A DNA stretch of 64,000 nt, from the NCBI GenBank assembly GCA_027487515.1, contig JAIYDL010000019.1:62001-126000 (forward strand), given 5' to 3'. Shown piece by piece: positions 24,752 through 32,149 of the stretch. The notes under the pieces are model-generated. The model ran no database searches, was not told the origin of the DNA, and saw only the letters and a program-made list of their open reading frames with translations. The position numbers and the translations under genes are program-made. Position 1 is the stretch's first letter, and the number at the start of each line of letters is the position of its first letter. Origin of the DNA: Pseudomonadota bacterium. GTDB taxonomy: Bacteria; Bdellovibrionota; Bacteriovoracia; Bacteriovoracales; Bacteriovoracaceae.

Positions 24752-25447
24752 ATGAAGAGCTGCGCCCGATGTTCGACGTATTTTTCCTTCCTCCTGCTTC
24801 TTGCCTCTTGTGGCAAATCGGCAGAGAAAGGTCATCACACTTCCCTCGTCACCGCCCAGGAGCTCAGTGATGAAGGCCGATACCGCGCCAGTCTTAAACC
24901 GCTGAACCCGGGCCTTGGGCTTCAGACATCGGGGACGGTTGAATTTCTGATCGAGGGGGACGACTTGAGGATCTCGAGTCGGGTCAGTGGAGCGCCGGCG
25001 CTGGTGAAGCACTACCAACACCTCCTCCGCGGGAAGAGCTGCCCAGTGTCGGACGCAAATGGAGACGGGGTTCTTGATTTCGCTGAAACCATCTCGGCCA
25101 GCGGTCCCATCCTCATCCCCATCGACAGCGATCTCTCAAATCAGCTCGTCGGAATGGACTATGGCCCCATCGCCAGTAGTGCTGGAGCGTTTAGCTACCA
25201 ACGGAGCACGAGTTTGAGTTCCCTCCTCGATGACCTGACTCAACCAGACCCGGACCGATCCGACGCCGTCGCAAAGCTCACAACCGGTGCGCCCCTCTCG
25301 CTCGACGGACGAGCTGTGGTCATTCTGGGACTCGACAGTCGTGAGCGCCTTCCATCGACGGTGGCAGGCCATCTGTCAGAGCCACCGGAACTCATGACGC
25401 CGATCGCCTGCGGGACTCTGGTCCGAGTCGGAGACGAAGGTCCCTGA
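24752..25447 (+). CDS. Lipoprotein with single EF-hand-like loop (paralogue B)
   Basis: 231 residues; AAAGGAG 9 nt before ATG 24752. Signal peptide ending LLLLAS-C, so a lipoprotein. The body reads RYRASLKPLN...GTVEFLIEGDDL, then the EF-hand-type loop DANGDGVLDFAE and GPILIPIDSDLS, and ends PIACGTLVRV. These blocks match, in order, the lipoprotein at 18876-19709, though that one is longer by a disordered tail. Possibly a calcium-stabilised CHRD-like domain in the envelope. It is followed 34 nt later by the LysE-type exporter gene. Confidence 0.8.
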   Translation: MKSCARCSTYFSFLLLLASCGKSAEKGHHTSLVTAQELSDEGRYRASLKPLNPGLGLQTSGTVEFLIEGDDLRISSRVSGAPALVKHYQHLLRGKSCPVSDANGDGVLDFAETISASGPILIPIDSDLSNQLVGMDYGPIASSAGAFSYQRSTSLSSLLDDLTQPDPDRSDAVAKLTTGAPLSLDGRAVVILGLDSRERLPSTVAGHLSEPPELMTPIACGTLVRVGDEGP

Positions 25448-25481
25448 GTCCTGTCCAACGAGGCCACGAAATGGAGGATGC

Positions 25482-26159
25482 ATGGGTAAGATCTTTCTCG
25501 AAGGCATGGTACTTCAGGCAGGCCTCATCTTTGCCCTGGGTCCTCAGAATATTTTTGTCCTCGAATCCGGGCTTAAGCGGCACTACCACCTGACGGTGAG
25601 TTTGGTTTGCTTTTTGTGCGACCTTGTCCTGATCATGCTCGGGACCGCAGGCGCCGCCACTTTTTTTAATCAGTTCCCCCAGATCAAAATTCTCGTAGGT
25701 TTACTGGGAGTCGGGTTTCTGGTTCTCTACGGGATTGGCAAAATCCGGCATCGAGACCAGAGCCTCCTCGCACTTGAGGAGAACGGAAACCGTTCCTGCT
25801 ACCGGGCGGCGATTACCAGTTCGGTGATTTTTAGCGTCGTGAATCCCCACGCGTACTTAGATGGGATTGTCCTCATCGGAGGCTATTCCTCCAAGTACGG
25901 AGATCTGTACCAGCGGCTGATGCTCGGCTGGGGAGCCGCCTCGTTTTCTTTGATTTGGTTCCTCCTCCTTTCCATCGGGGCGTCATTTATGGTGCCGCTC
26001 TTTAACAGCGAGCGAAAAATTCGGCTGATGATGACGGCCGCCGGCATCGTTTTATTGATCCTCTCGGTGAAGCTCTCCCAAGACGTCGTTGGATGGATCA
26101 CTGAGATTTATCCTGAATCGGTCGCAGCGATCCGCAGACCCTGGGGTAGACATCTTTAA
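25482..26159 (+). CDS. LysE/ArgO-family amino-acid exporter
   Basis: 225 residues with about six transmembrane helices. Family motifs: LIFALGPQNIFVLESGL near the N-terminus, CDLVLIMLGTAG in TM2 and VNPHAYLDGIVLIGG in the middle, all typical of LysE/ArgO exporters of basic amino acids. A good ribosome-binding site (GGAGGATGC) precedes ATG 25482. It is in the same orientation as the EF-hand lipoprotein gene before it; no LysG/ArgP-type regulator is adjacent. Confidence 0.9.
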   Translation: MGKIFLEGMVLQAGLIFALGPQNIFVLESGLKRHYHLTVSLVCFLCDLVLIMLGTAGAATFFNQFPQIKILVGLLGVGFLVLYGIGKIRHRDQSLLALEENGNRSCYRAAITSSVIFSVVNPHAYLDGIVLIGGYSSKYGDLYQRLMLGWGAASFSLIWFLLLSIGASFMVPLFNSERKIRLMMTAAGIVLLILSVKLSQDVVGWITEIYPESVAAIRRPWGRHL

Positions 26160-26203
26160 GAGAGGGCCCGTAGAATAGTCCAAACACTATTCAAGGAACA
26201 TTC

Positions 26204-26755
26204 ATGAAGTCCATGGCCCTGCTCTTCTGCCTTCTTTTCTCCCTCTCCGTAGCGGCCAAGAATCCTGTGGTCACCATGGAGACGAACATGGGGACGATCG
26301 AGCTTGAGCTCGACGAGGCGAAGGCACCACTGACGGTGAAGAATTTCCTAACCTACGTGGATGAGAAGTTCTACGACGGTCTCATCTTCCATCGGGTCAT
26401 CAACGGCTTCATGATCCAGGGCGGAGGCTTCGGTGAGAAGATGCAAGAAAAGAAAACTCGCGCGCCGATCAAGAACGAAGGGAAGAACGGTCTTCGGAAC
26501 GACACTGGAACCATTGCCATGGCACGGACCGGAGACCCGGATTCTGCGACGGCGCAGTTTTTTATCAACGTCAACGATAACGCGAGCCTTAATTACCCGT
26601 CTCCCGACGGCCATGGTTATGCGGTCTTCGGAAAAGTCACCAGTGGCATGCATGTGGTGAATCGAATCAAGATGGTGAAAACCGGCACTGTCCACGGCCA
26701 CGCCGATGTGCCCATGGATTCCGTGGTGATTAAGACCGTGCGTCGGAAAAAGTAG
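26204..26755 (+). CDS. Periplasmic cyclophilin-type peptidyl-prolyl isomerase
   Basis: 183 residues with a signal peptide ([18 protein letters not shown]). The cyclophilin domain fills the rest: [15 protein letters not shown] (active-site Arg in FHR), [21 protein letters not shown] and [17 protein letters not shown]. It catalyses cis-trans isomerisation of Xaa-Pro bonds in the periplasm and is close to the PpiA group. AAGGA precedes the ATG. Its 3' end overlaps the convergent hemerythrin gene by 26 nt. Confidence 0.93.
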   Translation: MKSMALLFCLLFSLSVAAKNPVVTMETNMGTIELELDEAKAPLTVKNFLTYVDEKFYDGLIFHRVINGFMIQGGGFGEKMQEKKTRAPIKNEGKNGLRNDTGTIAMARTGDPDSATAQFFINVNDNASLNYPSPDGHGYAVFGKVTSGMHVVNRIKMVKTGTVHGHADVPMDSVVIKTVRRKK

Positions 26756-27137
26756 ACCCTCGTCCAGCTGAAGCGTACGCATCACACCCTGGCCCACGCA
26801 ACTGGAGGAAGAGGTCGGCTTCCTCCGCCTTGCAGTGGACGATGACCGCGTTCCTAAAATAGCGATAGGTCTCGCTCCAACGGGCCTCGTCTCCGACCAG
26901 GTTCAGCCGCTGGAGGAGCTCTTTGATCTCGTGGTGTTGGTCTGAGTGAGGGAGCTGTGGGTAGATCCACTCCTCCTCAAGCTGCATGTGCGCCACGAGC
27001 AGGTCTTGGAGTTCTCGGAACCGCTCTTGACGCCGCTCGGGGATGACGTCAAGGAGATCATTCATTTTGTGAATGATGCGCTCATGCTCTTGCTCTAATC
27101 GGGTGAGAAGTTTATCCATCTGGGGTTCACTTACCAC
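26730..27137 (-). CDS. Hemerythrin HHE-like protein
   Basis: 135 residues. I use GTG 27137, which has GGGAG 8 nt upstream; ATG 27119, six codons in, has no ribosome-binding site. HHE-type helices: [39 protein letters not shown] and [16 protein letters not shown] supply the His and Glu ligands. Probably a small cytoplasmic di-iron protein for O2, NO or redox sensing. Convergent with the cyclophilin gene (26-nt overlap); its 5' region is shared with the structured leader of the S4-domain gene. Confidence 0.82.
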   Translation of the reverse strand: MVSEPQMDKLLTRLEQEHERIIHKMNDLLDVIPERRQERFRELQDLLVAHMQLEEEWIYPQLPHSDQHHEIKELLQRLNLVGDEARWSETYRYFRNAVIVHCKAEEADLFLQLRGPGCDAYASAGRGSTFSDARS

Positions 27138-27181
27138 TACCGTTTCTCCCTTTGATACTTAAGTAAAATTAAATCATTTTC

Positions 27182-27263
27182 CCTCTCGCTTCGAGAGGAG
27201 CTCAGCTCCCGCCGATCCACCTCCGTACCGCGGCCACCGCGCGGTAGCGGAAGTGGATTTTTT
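27182..27263 (+). promoter_or_regulatory. Structured leader with terminator before the S4-domain gene
   Basis: Three successive hairpins: CCTCTCG/CGAGAGG (27182-27198), GGAGCT/AGCTCC (27197-27209) and a long one from ATCCAC (27215-27220) to GTGGAT (27253-27258), with inner pairing TACCGCG/CGCGGTA and a run of six T (27258-27263). The last is a textbook intrinsic terminator on the plus strand, 28 nt before ATG 27291. No plus-strand gene ends nearby, because the hemerythrin gene lies between on the other strand, so it should act within this gene's own leader, or end a short RNA. Confidence 0.6.
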
Positions 27264-27290
27264 AGGGTATGAGAGTTCAAAAGGATGTGC

Positions 27291-27503
27291 ATGAAAGAAT
27301 TTAAACTCAACGGGTCTCCCTTCGTCGCCCTCTGTGACCTCCTGAAGCTGGTTGACATCACGAGCTCCGGCGCCGAGGCGAAGCACTTGATCGCCGGAGG
27401 TTCAGTGACGGTCGACGGTCACCTGGAGACACGAAAACGTTGTAAGATCACCAGCGGTCAAGTTGTGCGGAACGGGCAGCACGAGATCAAGGTCGTTTCC
27501 TAA
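27291..27503 (+). CDS. S4-domain RNA-binding protein (YbcJ-like)
   Basis: 70 residues. ATG 27291 is 6 nt after AAAAGGA; ATG 27285 would overlap that site. The whole protein is one S4 domain: MKEFKLNGSPFVALCDLLKL, AEAKHLIAGGSVTVDG and KRCKITSGQVVRNG, as in small stand-alone S4 proteins (YbcJ/YaaA-like) that bind structured RNA or ribosomes. The gene is preceded by a structured leader with a terminator and followed by a perfect 13-bp hairpin, so RNA-level (possibly autogenous) control is plausible but inferred. Confidence 0.88.
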   Translation: MKEFKLNGSPFVALCDLLKLVDITSSGAEAKHLIAGGSVTVDGHLETRKRCKITSGQVVRNGQHEIKVVS

Positions 27504-27546
27504 GCCCTGAACTTCATCTTCCTCCGCGGGCCTTTTCTCTTTTAGT

Positions 27547-27579
27547 TTCGTGGCCTGGATACGTGGTCCAGGCCACGAA
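27547..27579. terminator. Perfect 13-bp hairpin after the S4-domain gene
   Basis: TTCGTGGCCTGGA (27547-27559), 7-nt loop, TCCAGGCCACGAA (27567-27579), no mismatch. It lies 43 nt after the S4-domain stop codon and between convergent genes. No T-run follows on either strand; terminator function is likely from position only. Confidence 0.55.
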
Positions 27580-27642
27580 GAGAAGCGGGCCAAGAATCGG
27601 AAGTTCTCCAACCACCTTCGTTGCGGCACAAACCTCGGGACA

Positions 27643-28002
27643 CTACTGGTCGTCAGAAGCATTGCCGCCAGTGTGCAGCGCTTTACGCTCGCGGTTGGTT
27701 CTCGTCCGGTTTCGGTAATCGGTCGCTTCTTCGGTTTCTATGATGGTCGAACTGTTCTTGTTTCGCTCCTCCATTTCCTGCTGCTCCAGCCGTCTGTTTT
27801 CTTCGATGGCCGAAGGGGAGATGGGTTGCGGGTAGCTCGCGGACTCCTCGGCCTCGAGCATTCCAGCGTCTCTGACTCGGGGAGTGCCCATGCCCGACGC
27901 TGCGGTTGATTCTTCAAAGGTCCTCGTCGTCGTCGTTCGAGTCGCTGCCCCTGCGGGAATGGCAAACAGACACGCCAGTGAAATGATCCAGAACTGTCTC
28001 AT
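27643..28002 (-). CDS. Small exported hypothetical protein
   Basis: 119 residues; GGAGG precedes ATG 28002 and the N-terminus is a signal peptide (MRQFWIISLACLFAIPAGA). The mature part has no hydrophobic core: Thr/Arg-rich at first (TRTTTTRTF), then Glu/Asn/Arg-rich with likely helical charged stretches (ENRRLEQQEMEERN). It is probably disordered or coiled in the periplasm. No family recognised. It converges on the S4-domain gene, separated by the perfect hairpin. Confidence 0.65.
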   Translation of the reverse strand: MRQFWIISLACLFAIPAGAATRTTTTRTFEESTAASGMGTPRVRDAGMLEAEESASYPQPISPSAIEENRRLEQQEMEERNKNSSTIIETEEATDYRNRTRTNRERKALHTGGNASDDQ

Positions 28003-28225
28003 ACGACCTCCATGGTTAAACCCGACGCCGGATCTCGCGGATCAGCGGCGCCAGCTGTTGTTGATCACCCGTGCGGATTAGGGCCTCTTGACTTTGACCC
28101 CGTCGTTCTTCGTCTTTGAAATCACCAGAGATCCCTCCGGGGTCTCTAGCGCAGATGTTCTCACGGCCAGAGGCGTGCCTGAATATAATTTCTCTAAGGC
28201 CTCGGTGCGCCCCGGGCCATGGTCG

Positions 28226-28819
28226 CTAGATCTTCTGGGCAAGCTCCTCGACGATGTAGCCGACGGCGTAGGGAACCGAGTGATCTCGCTCTGGTGACCA
28301 TGCCGTGTCGTGAGTGAAACCGAGCTTGTGCATCCACTCGTGCATTAAATTATCGGCGACCTTCACGGGTGAGTACTTAGAAAAGTACTTCGTATTGATC
28401 CAGATGCGCTGAGCGGTGGGGTAGGTATACCCGATCGTGTTCGTGGCCTGGTGGTAGAGTTCGAGTTCGACGTCCATGCCATTGTCCCCGGGGCTCCCCC
28501 CGATGGTTTCGACGCCTTCGAAGATTTTGTTGTAGATGGCATCGTTCGTGAGGCCCCCGCTGTCATTGAACTTCTGCTCGCCGTTGAACTTGTAGTTCAG
28601 GACTCGACGCCGAAACTCAGCGCTTCGGATGACTCGTTGAATGAGCTTGACCGCGTGCCAGAGCTTTTCTTCCTGGGTCCGGTCGAAGTTGATCAGCCGT
28701 ACTCTCGCCTGCCAGGTGGCGGCGAGGGGATGCACAGCGGGGTCGTTGAAGGGAGCGAGAGAACTTGCCGTGGCCCAGAGAGGAGTGAAGGAGAAAATGA
28801 GGGGTAACATCCGTGTCAT
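28226..28819 (-). CDS. Exported metzincin-like zinc protease
   Basis: 197 residues. ATG 28819 has CCGGAG 4 nt upstream. The signal peptide is MTRMLPLIFSFTPLWATAS. The zinc-binding sequence is H160-EWMH164-KLG-FTH170, the full HExxHxxGxxH motif of metzincins; a later Met-turn is not obvious. The protein is short for a metzincin and has no other domain. It would act in the periplasm or outside the cell. An intrinsic terminator ends only 12 nt upstream of the start codon, so expression may depend on read-through. Confidence 0.8.
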   Translation of the reverse strand: MTRMLPLIFSFTPLWATASSLAPFNDPAVHPLAATWQARVRLINFDRTQEEKLWHAVKLIQRVIRSAEFRRRVLNYKFNGEQKFNDSGGLTNDAIYNKIFEGVETIGGSPGDNGMDVELELYHQATNTIGYTYPTAQRIWINTKYFSKYSPVKVADNLMHEWMHKLGFTHDTAWSPERDHSVPYAVGYIVEELAQKI

Positions 28820-28831
28820 ACAGCTCCGGTT

Positions 28832-28861
28832 AAAAAAGGGGTTCTCCTTCCGGAGAACCCC
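28832..28861 (-). terminator. Intrinsic terminator 12 nt upstream of metzincin start
   Basis: Minus strand GGGGTTCTCC, 4-nt loop, GGAGAACCCC (28838-28861, ten perfect pairs) followed by TTTTTT (28832-28837). It ends transcripts of the small lipoprotein gene upstream, yet sits directly before the ribosome-binding site of the metzincin gene. A second inverted repeat, CCGCTGAG/CTCAGCGG, lies just upstream (28893-28910) and could take part in attenuation. Confidence 0.8.
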
Positions 28862-28918
28862 GCACTGACTTCCTGTCGGTGATCTCTCCCGACCGCTGAG
28901 TCCTCAGCGGATCGGCAT

Positions 28919-29056
28919 CTAGGATTTTTTGGTGGTCCCCGGGAGGTCTTCCCCCTCCGTCGGCCCTCGGCGGAACATGGTTCCTCTGGGGTCGCTTCGT
29001 CCTGCGCAGGCAGGCAGCATGAGGAGCAGGAAAAGGGAGGTAACCGTGCGGGCCAT
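28919..29056 (-). CDS. Very small lipoprotein
   Basis: 45 residues. AAAAAGG precedes ATG 29056, and the product opens MARTVTSLFLLLMLPAC-AG, a complete type II signal peptide with lipobox LPAC. The mature peptide is only about 27 residues, hydrophilic (RSDPRGTMFRRG...). Entericidin-like or spacer lipoproteins are similar in size, but no family match is claimed. It is followed by an intrinsic terminator. Short exported genes of this kind cluster here (28919-29534). Confidence 0.6.
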   Translation of the reverse strand: MARTVTSLFLLLMLPACAGRSDPRGTMFRRGPTEGEDLPGTTKKS

Positions 29057-29081
29057 GAGAAACCTTTTTTCTTCGAGGAGT

Positions 29082-29189
29082 CTAAAACTCACCCAGGTGT
29101 CGCTTGAGATTGTCTTGAGTGAGGCCATGGTAGTCACAACCTGCGGGCCTGATCAACCGGTGAGCGCAGTTTGTTTTCATCCGGAGCAT
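29082..29189 (-). CDS. Candidate 35-residue small ORF
   Basis: Minus strand ATG 29189 to TAG 29082-29084. The product, MLRMKTNCAHRLIRPAGCDY... to ...GEF, is basic with two Cys and three His. GAGAGG is too close (2 nt) for the first ATG and about 11 nt from the second (MKTNC). It sits 25 nt upstream of the very small lipoprotein gene on the same strand, so it may be part of the same transcript or just a chance frame. Confidence 0.25.
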   Translation of the reverse strand: MLRMKTNCAHRLIRPAGCDYHGLTQDNLKRHLGEF

Positions 29190-29357
29190 GACCTCTCTTG
29201 CGTGTTCGCTGAGTTCCTCCTCGGGGCCCCGCCGGCTGTTCTGGATTTCTCAGGACCTAGGGAGGGTGACTGAAGATGGTCGCCCAGGGTGCTCGGTCAT
29301 GGGTTCGGGAAAAAAAAATCTCCGACGGATCCGGGGTTCTCGGCGTACGTGCGTCTT

Positions 29358-29534
29358 TTATTCGGCATCGACTCCGGTCCCAAGGCCAGGTCTTCTCGCT
29401 CGGGCCACCAGTTCCTCATTCTCCTCGTCTTCCTCCTGCGGGGCCCTCCCTCGACTGTCTGGTGCGGCCTCGCTACTGAAGTTGAGGGAGACGATGCTGA
29501 GGCTTAGGTAGAGGAGAATCTTCGTCATCATCAT
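29358..29534 (-). CDS. Small exported acidic peptide
   Basis: 58 residues from ATG 29534 (GGAGAACCCT upstream; two further in-frame ATGs follow at once). Signal peptide MTKILLYLSLSIVSLNFSSEA; the mature part is about 34 residues, first acidic (EEDEENEELV) and then basic (ARARRPG). No family recognised. It heads a minus-strand group of very small exported products ending with the metzincin-like protease. Confidence 0.55.
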   Translation of the reverse strand: MMMTKILLYLSLSIVSLNFSSEAAPDSRGRAPQEEDEENEELVARARRPGLGTGVDAE

Positions 29535-29968
29535 AGGGTTCTCCGATGGGGTTGGAGGAGAGGCCTTGGAAGTTGAGGATACCGGCGATGGCACGGTTTG
29601 GAGAGAGCGGTGGGTAAAAGACAATCCTTGACTGGGCCCGTGGGTCACTTCTCTTGGCCCACGACCAAAGCCCTTTCCTCTGGGGTTAAATACACTTTGG
29701 AGAAGGCTTTTGGTGCCGACAGCGAGATCCGTCGGATACCCACACAGACTATGAATCCCTCTTAGGCCAGTGAGAATTTGGCGTTATTTTTCATCCGTTA
29801 GGTTACCGGTGGTTTCTTCGGGATGGGCTTCTGTTTGAGCTGGGTCCAACACTAGGAAATAACTTAGACGCCCCTGTTCGCGGTTACGGAAAATGTGCCT
29901 ATGGGATTAGAAATTGAGCTCCGCTTAGTGTAGTGTTAATCACATAAAAATCATCCACGAGGTTCACG
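29535..29968. other. Intergenic region upstream of folE
   Basis: 434 bases, AT-richer towards folE. It contains a GTGGG/CCCAC inverted repeat near 29640-29665 and the CGAGG ribosome-binding site of folE. A TTGAGC (near 29908) could be a -35 box, but the fitting -10 (TAATCA) is weak. No gene is seen. Confidence 0.5.
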
Positions 29969-30679
29969 ATGGCATACGAAACGTCTTTCAATAAGGATCT
30001 TGCCCGCAAACTTGCATCTTCTAAGAACCCGGGTGTCACTCTGGATCAAGAACTGTCGGCCTACAGGGCCCGGGCGTTGGAACTGAACGCGGCCCGAGAA
30101 CTCATGGCCGAAGGTTACGATAAGGTCCTCAAAGGTCTGAAGCTCGCCTTCCCTCAGCTCGACCTCGAGGATAAGAACCTGATCGGATCACCGAACCGGA
30201 TGGCCCGGTCTCTGCTCGAGGTTTGCTCGGGCCTTGGCACCAACCAGAAGGAAATCTTCTCCACGACCTTTCCGGCCGAGAACTACAACGAAGTGATCAT
30301 CCTGAAAGACATTGACTACACCTCCCTTTGCAGCCACCACTTCTTCCCGTTCATTGGGAAGGCCCACGTGGGCTACCTCCCAGACACTAGCCATGGTGAG
30401 GACTCTCGGGTGGTGGGCCTCTCGAAGCTTGCCCACATCGTGGACATGCACGCCCAGCGGCCTCAGCTTCAGGAACGGATGTGTTACGGAATCATGAACT
30501 CGATTAAAGAAGAGCTCAAGCCCGCCGGTGTGATGGTGGTGATCGAGGGTTCCCATGGCTGCCTCACGTGCCGCGGGGCCAAGAAGGCGAATGCCACGAT
30601 GATGACCTCTGCAGTGGACGGGAAGTTCAAAGAAGACCCAAAAGTTCGCGCGGAGTTTCTCTCACTCATCAAGCACTAA
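29969..30679 (+). CDS. folE: GTP cyclohydrolase I
   Basis: 236 residues, somewhat longer than E. coli FolE (222) because of an N-terminal extension. It converts GTP to 7,8-dihydroneopterin triphosphate, the first step of folate and tetrahydrobiopterin synthesis. Zinc ligands and active site are intact: SLCSHHFFPFIGKAHVGYLP, VVGLSKLAHIVDMHAQRPQLQERM and GSHGCLTCRGA. A phenylalanine hydroxylase (phhA) that needs a pterin cofactor is encoded at 62447-63238, so FolE may serve both folate and pterin supply. Confidence 0.96.
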   Translation: MAYETSFNKDLARKLASSKNPGVTLDQELSAYRARALELNAARELMAEGYDKVLKGLKLAFPQLDLEDKNLIGSPNRMARSLLEVCSGLGTNQKEIFSTTFPAENYNEVIILKDIDYTSLCSHHFFPFIGKAHVGYLPDTSHGEDSRVVGLSKLAHIVDMHAQRPQLQERMCYGIMNSIKEELKPAGVMVVIEGSHGCLTCRGAKKANATMMTSAVDGKFKEDPKVRAEFLSLIKH

Positions 30680-30689
30680 TCCTTAACTG

Positions 30690-30748
30690 CCCCCCTTGAT
30701 TGGTGTTGGAAACCTCAGATCTGACGTTTCCAATCTAAATCATGGGGG
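30690..30748. terminator. Long imperfect hairpin downstream of folE
   Basis: TTGGAAAC (30706-30713) pairs with GTTTCCAA (30726-30733); outside it GATT/AATC and CCCCC/GGGGG can extend the stem, and the 12-nt loop contains the palindrome CAGATCTG. No T-run follows. Possibly a folE terminator or 3'-end structure. Confidence 0.35.
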
Positions 30749-30876
30749 TGCAATGTGGTCCAAGGTCCCTCGTGGTCGTCCGACAATGCGAGTCGTGCGC
30801 CGTGGATCACATGTCAAACCTTCAAAATGTTTGAACTTTTTTCTAACCCATCACCACCGTAAGAGGGCAGTTCTCA

Positions 30877-31638
30877 CTATTTGAGATCTATGACCGCTGC
30901 GGCATTCCCGTTGTACAGGAACCAGTTATAGGCCCGCGCTTCGAACCGAATCCCGTTCGAGTCTCGCACGTAGAAGGCGCCGCGCTCATTGCATTCTTCT
31001 TTCTCGATTTCGTAGCACTGGCCTTTCACTCGGTCATCGTAACCGACGATCAGGACCACGTGCCAGTAGTCGTCGTCATTGTAGTTGACGATGACGGGAG
31101 AGCGCCGCTCTTGGAGGGTCTTTTTGATCAGCTCAATATCTTTCTGCGAAAGAACTCTGGTGGCGTACTTCTTGCCCCTCGCAAACAGAAGCTCGGTTCT
31201 CACTTGAGGCACATTCAATCGGGGAAGATTCGGGAAGTTCGGGTGAAGGTCCCAGACCCCAAAGTTATCCGTTCCGTCACTATTCTTAGCAGCGAATGGC
31301 CATTGGGAAATATGGACGGCTTCCCCGTAGTTAAATCTTCGGACCGCATCTTCTATAAAGTGGTAGGTCGGAGCGTTACGGTCACGCCAGTCCCGTTGCC
31401 AGATGAGGTAGGACTCAGCGAGGTCATTTTTGGAGCCAGGTCTTGGATTTTTGATCCCATCTCTCCGATTGAGTAAGAGCTCCATCGCTCCGGTGGAGGC
31501 CACGTAGAGGCAGGTGTTAGTTTCGCCCTGATCAGGAGCGGCCATGACGTAGGGGAGGAGGTCTTTGTAGGCCGGGAGAAGGCCGGCCATGACCTGTCCT
31601 GAGAAAACCAGAAGGAATGCCACTGCGTACTTTTTCAT
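30877..31638 (-). CDS. Exported papain-like cysteine protease
   Basis: 253 residues from ATG 31638; signal peptide MKKYAVAFLLVFSGQVMA. Papain-like active site: Q37 and C43 in DQGETNTCLYVASTGAMELL (the Q...C helix), H193 in DDDYWHVVLIVGYDD, and N228 in YVRDSNGI. The order Gln-Cys-His-Asn is that of C1-type peptidases. It probably works in the periplasm or outside the cell. There is no good ribosome-binding site before the ATG; a start 13 codons upstream would break the signal peptide. Convergent with folE, divergent from a small exported protein gene. Confidence 0.82.
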   Translation of the reverse strand: MKKYAVAFLLVFSGQVMAGLLPAYKDLLPYVMAAPDQGETNTCLYVASTGAMELLLNRRDGIKNPRPGSKNDLAESYLIWQRDWRDRNAPTYHFIEDAVRRFNYGEAVHISQWPFAAKNSDGTDNFGVWDLHPNFPNLPRLNVPQVRTELLFARGKKYATRVLSQKDIELIKKTLQERRSPVIVNYNDDDYWHVVLIVGYDDRVKGQCYEIEKEECNERGAFYVRDSNGIRFEARAYNWFLYNGNAAAVIDLK

Positions 31639-31735
31639 AGAGGCGCAGCTTACTGAAAGGATCACCCCATTGCCCATGACCTGTGAAAAAAACTCTTGGT
31701 ATGAGGTTATGACCTGTGTCGACTTGAAAACTCAG

Positions 31736-31741
31736 TATAAT
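31736..31741 (+). promoter_or_regulatory. TATAAT -10 box for small exported protein gene
   Basis: A perfect -10 hexamer 39 nt before ATG 31781. No convincing -35 box lies 17 nt upstream. Confidence 0.45.
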
Positions 31742-31780
31742 CCATGGTCTATTAGGTCTTGGCCATGAGAGGGTTGTTGA

Positions 31781-32131
31781 ATGAAGCACGTCCTTTTGAT
31801 TATTTCACTCGTCTTTGTCTCGGTGGTCCAAGCCGAGTCTCTAGCGAAGCCCTTGGCAAGGCCCTGTGTCGTCTTCGGGATTTCCGATGGCCCGCAAAAA
31901 CTGACATGCCTTTTTAAAGCTCTAGAGGTCAGACTCTCCTGCCAGGAGGGTACTTACTTTATCAACCAGGACCGGGTGGCCTCGGCTTATCATTTGGAAG
32001 TGGAATCGGGTCCCGCACCTTTGGTGTTTAAGGCCCCGGGACTTGAGCTCGTTGTTCACCTTCACTCGAAGACCGACATCCAGGCCGAGCTTGAACAAGG
32101 GGGCCGTGTGCTAAAGGGCGACTGCCGCTAG
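31781..32131 (+). CDS. Small exported Cys-containing protein
   Basis: 116 residues with signal peptide (MKHVLLIISLVFVSVVQA) and GAGAGGG before the ATG. The mature protein has four Cys (PCVVFG, LTCLF, LSCQEG and a C-terminal GDCR), which could form two disulphides in the periplasm. Short beta-like strands (LEVRLSC, LELVVHLHS) dominate. No recognised family. It converges on the UmuD-like gene at 32150 with 18 nt between stops. Confidence 0.65.
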   Translation: MKHVLLIISLVFVSVVQAESLAKPLARPCVVFGISDGPQKLTCLFKALEVRLSCQEGTYFINQDRVASAYHLEVESGPAPLVFKAPGLELVVHLHSKTDIQAELEQGGRVLKGDCR

Positions 32132-32149
32132 CTCCTCTGCTTCTTCCTC

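Noticed and set aside
31676-31718. Two direct copies of ATGACCTGTG 33 nt apart upstream of the small exported protein gene
   Set aside because: A third copy of the core occurs inside the neighbouring protease coding sequence, so it may be chance; no regulator is implied.
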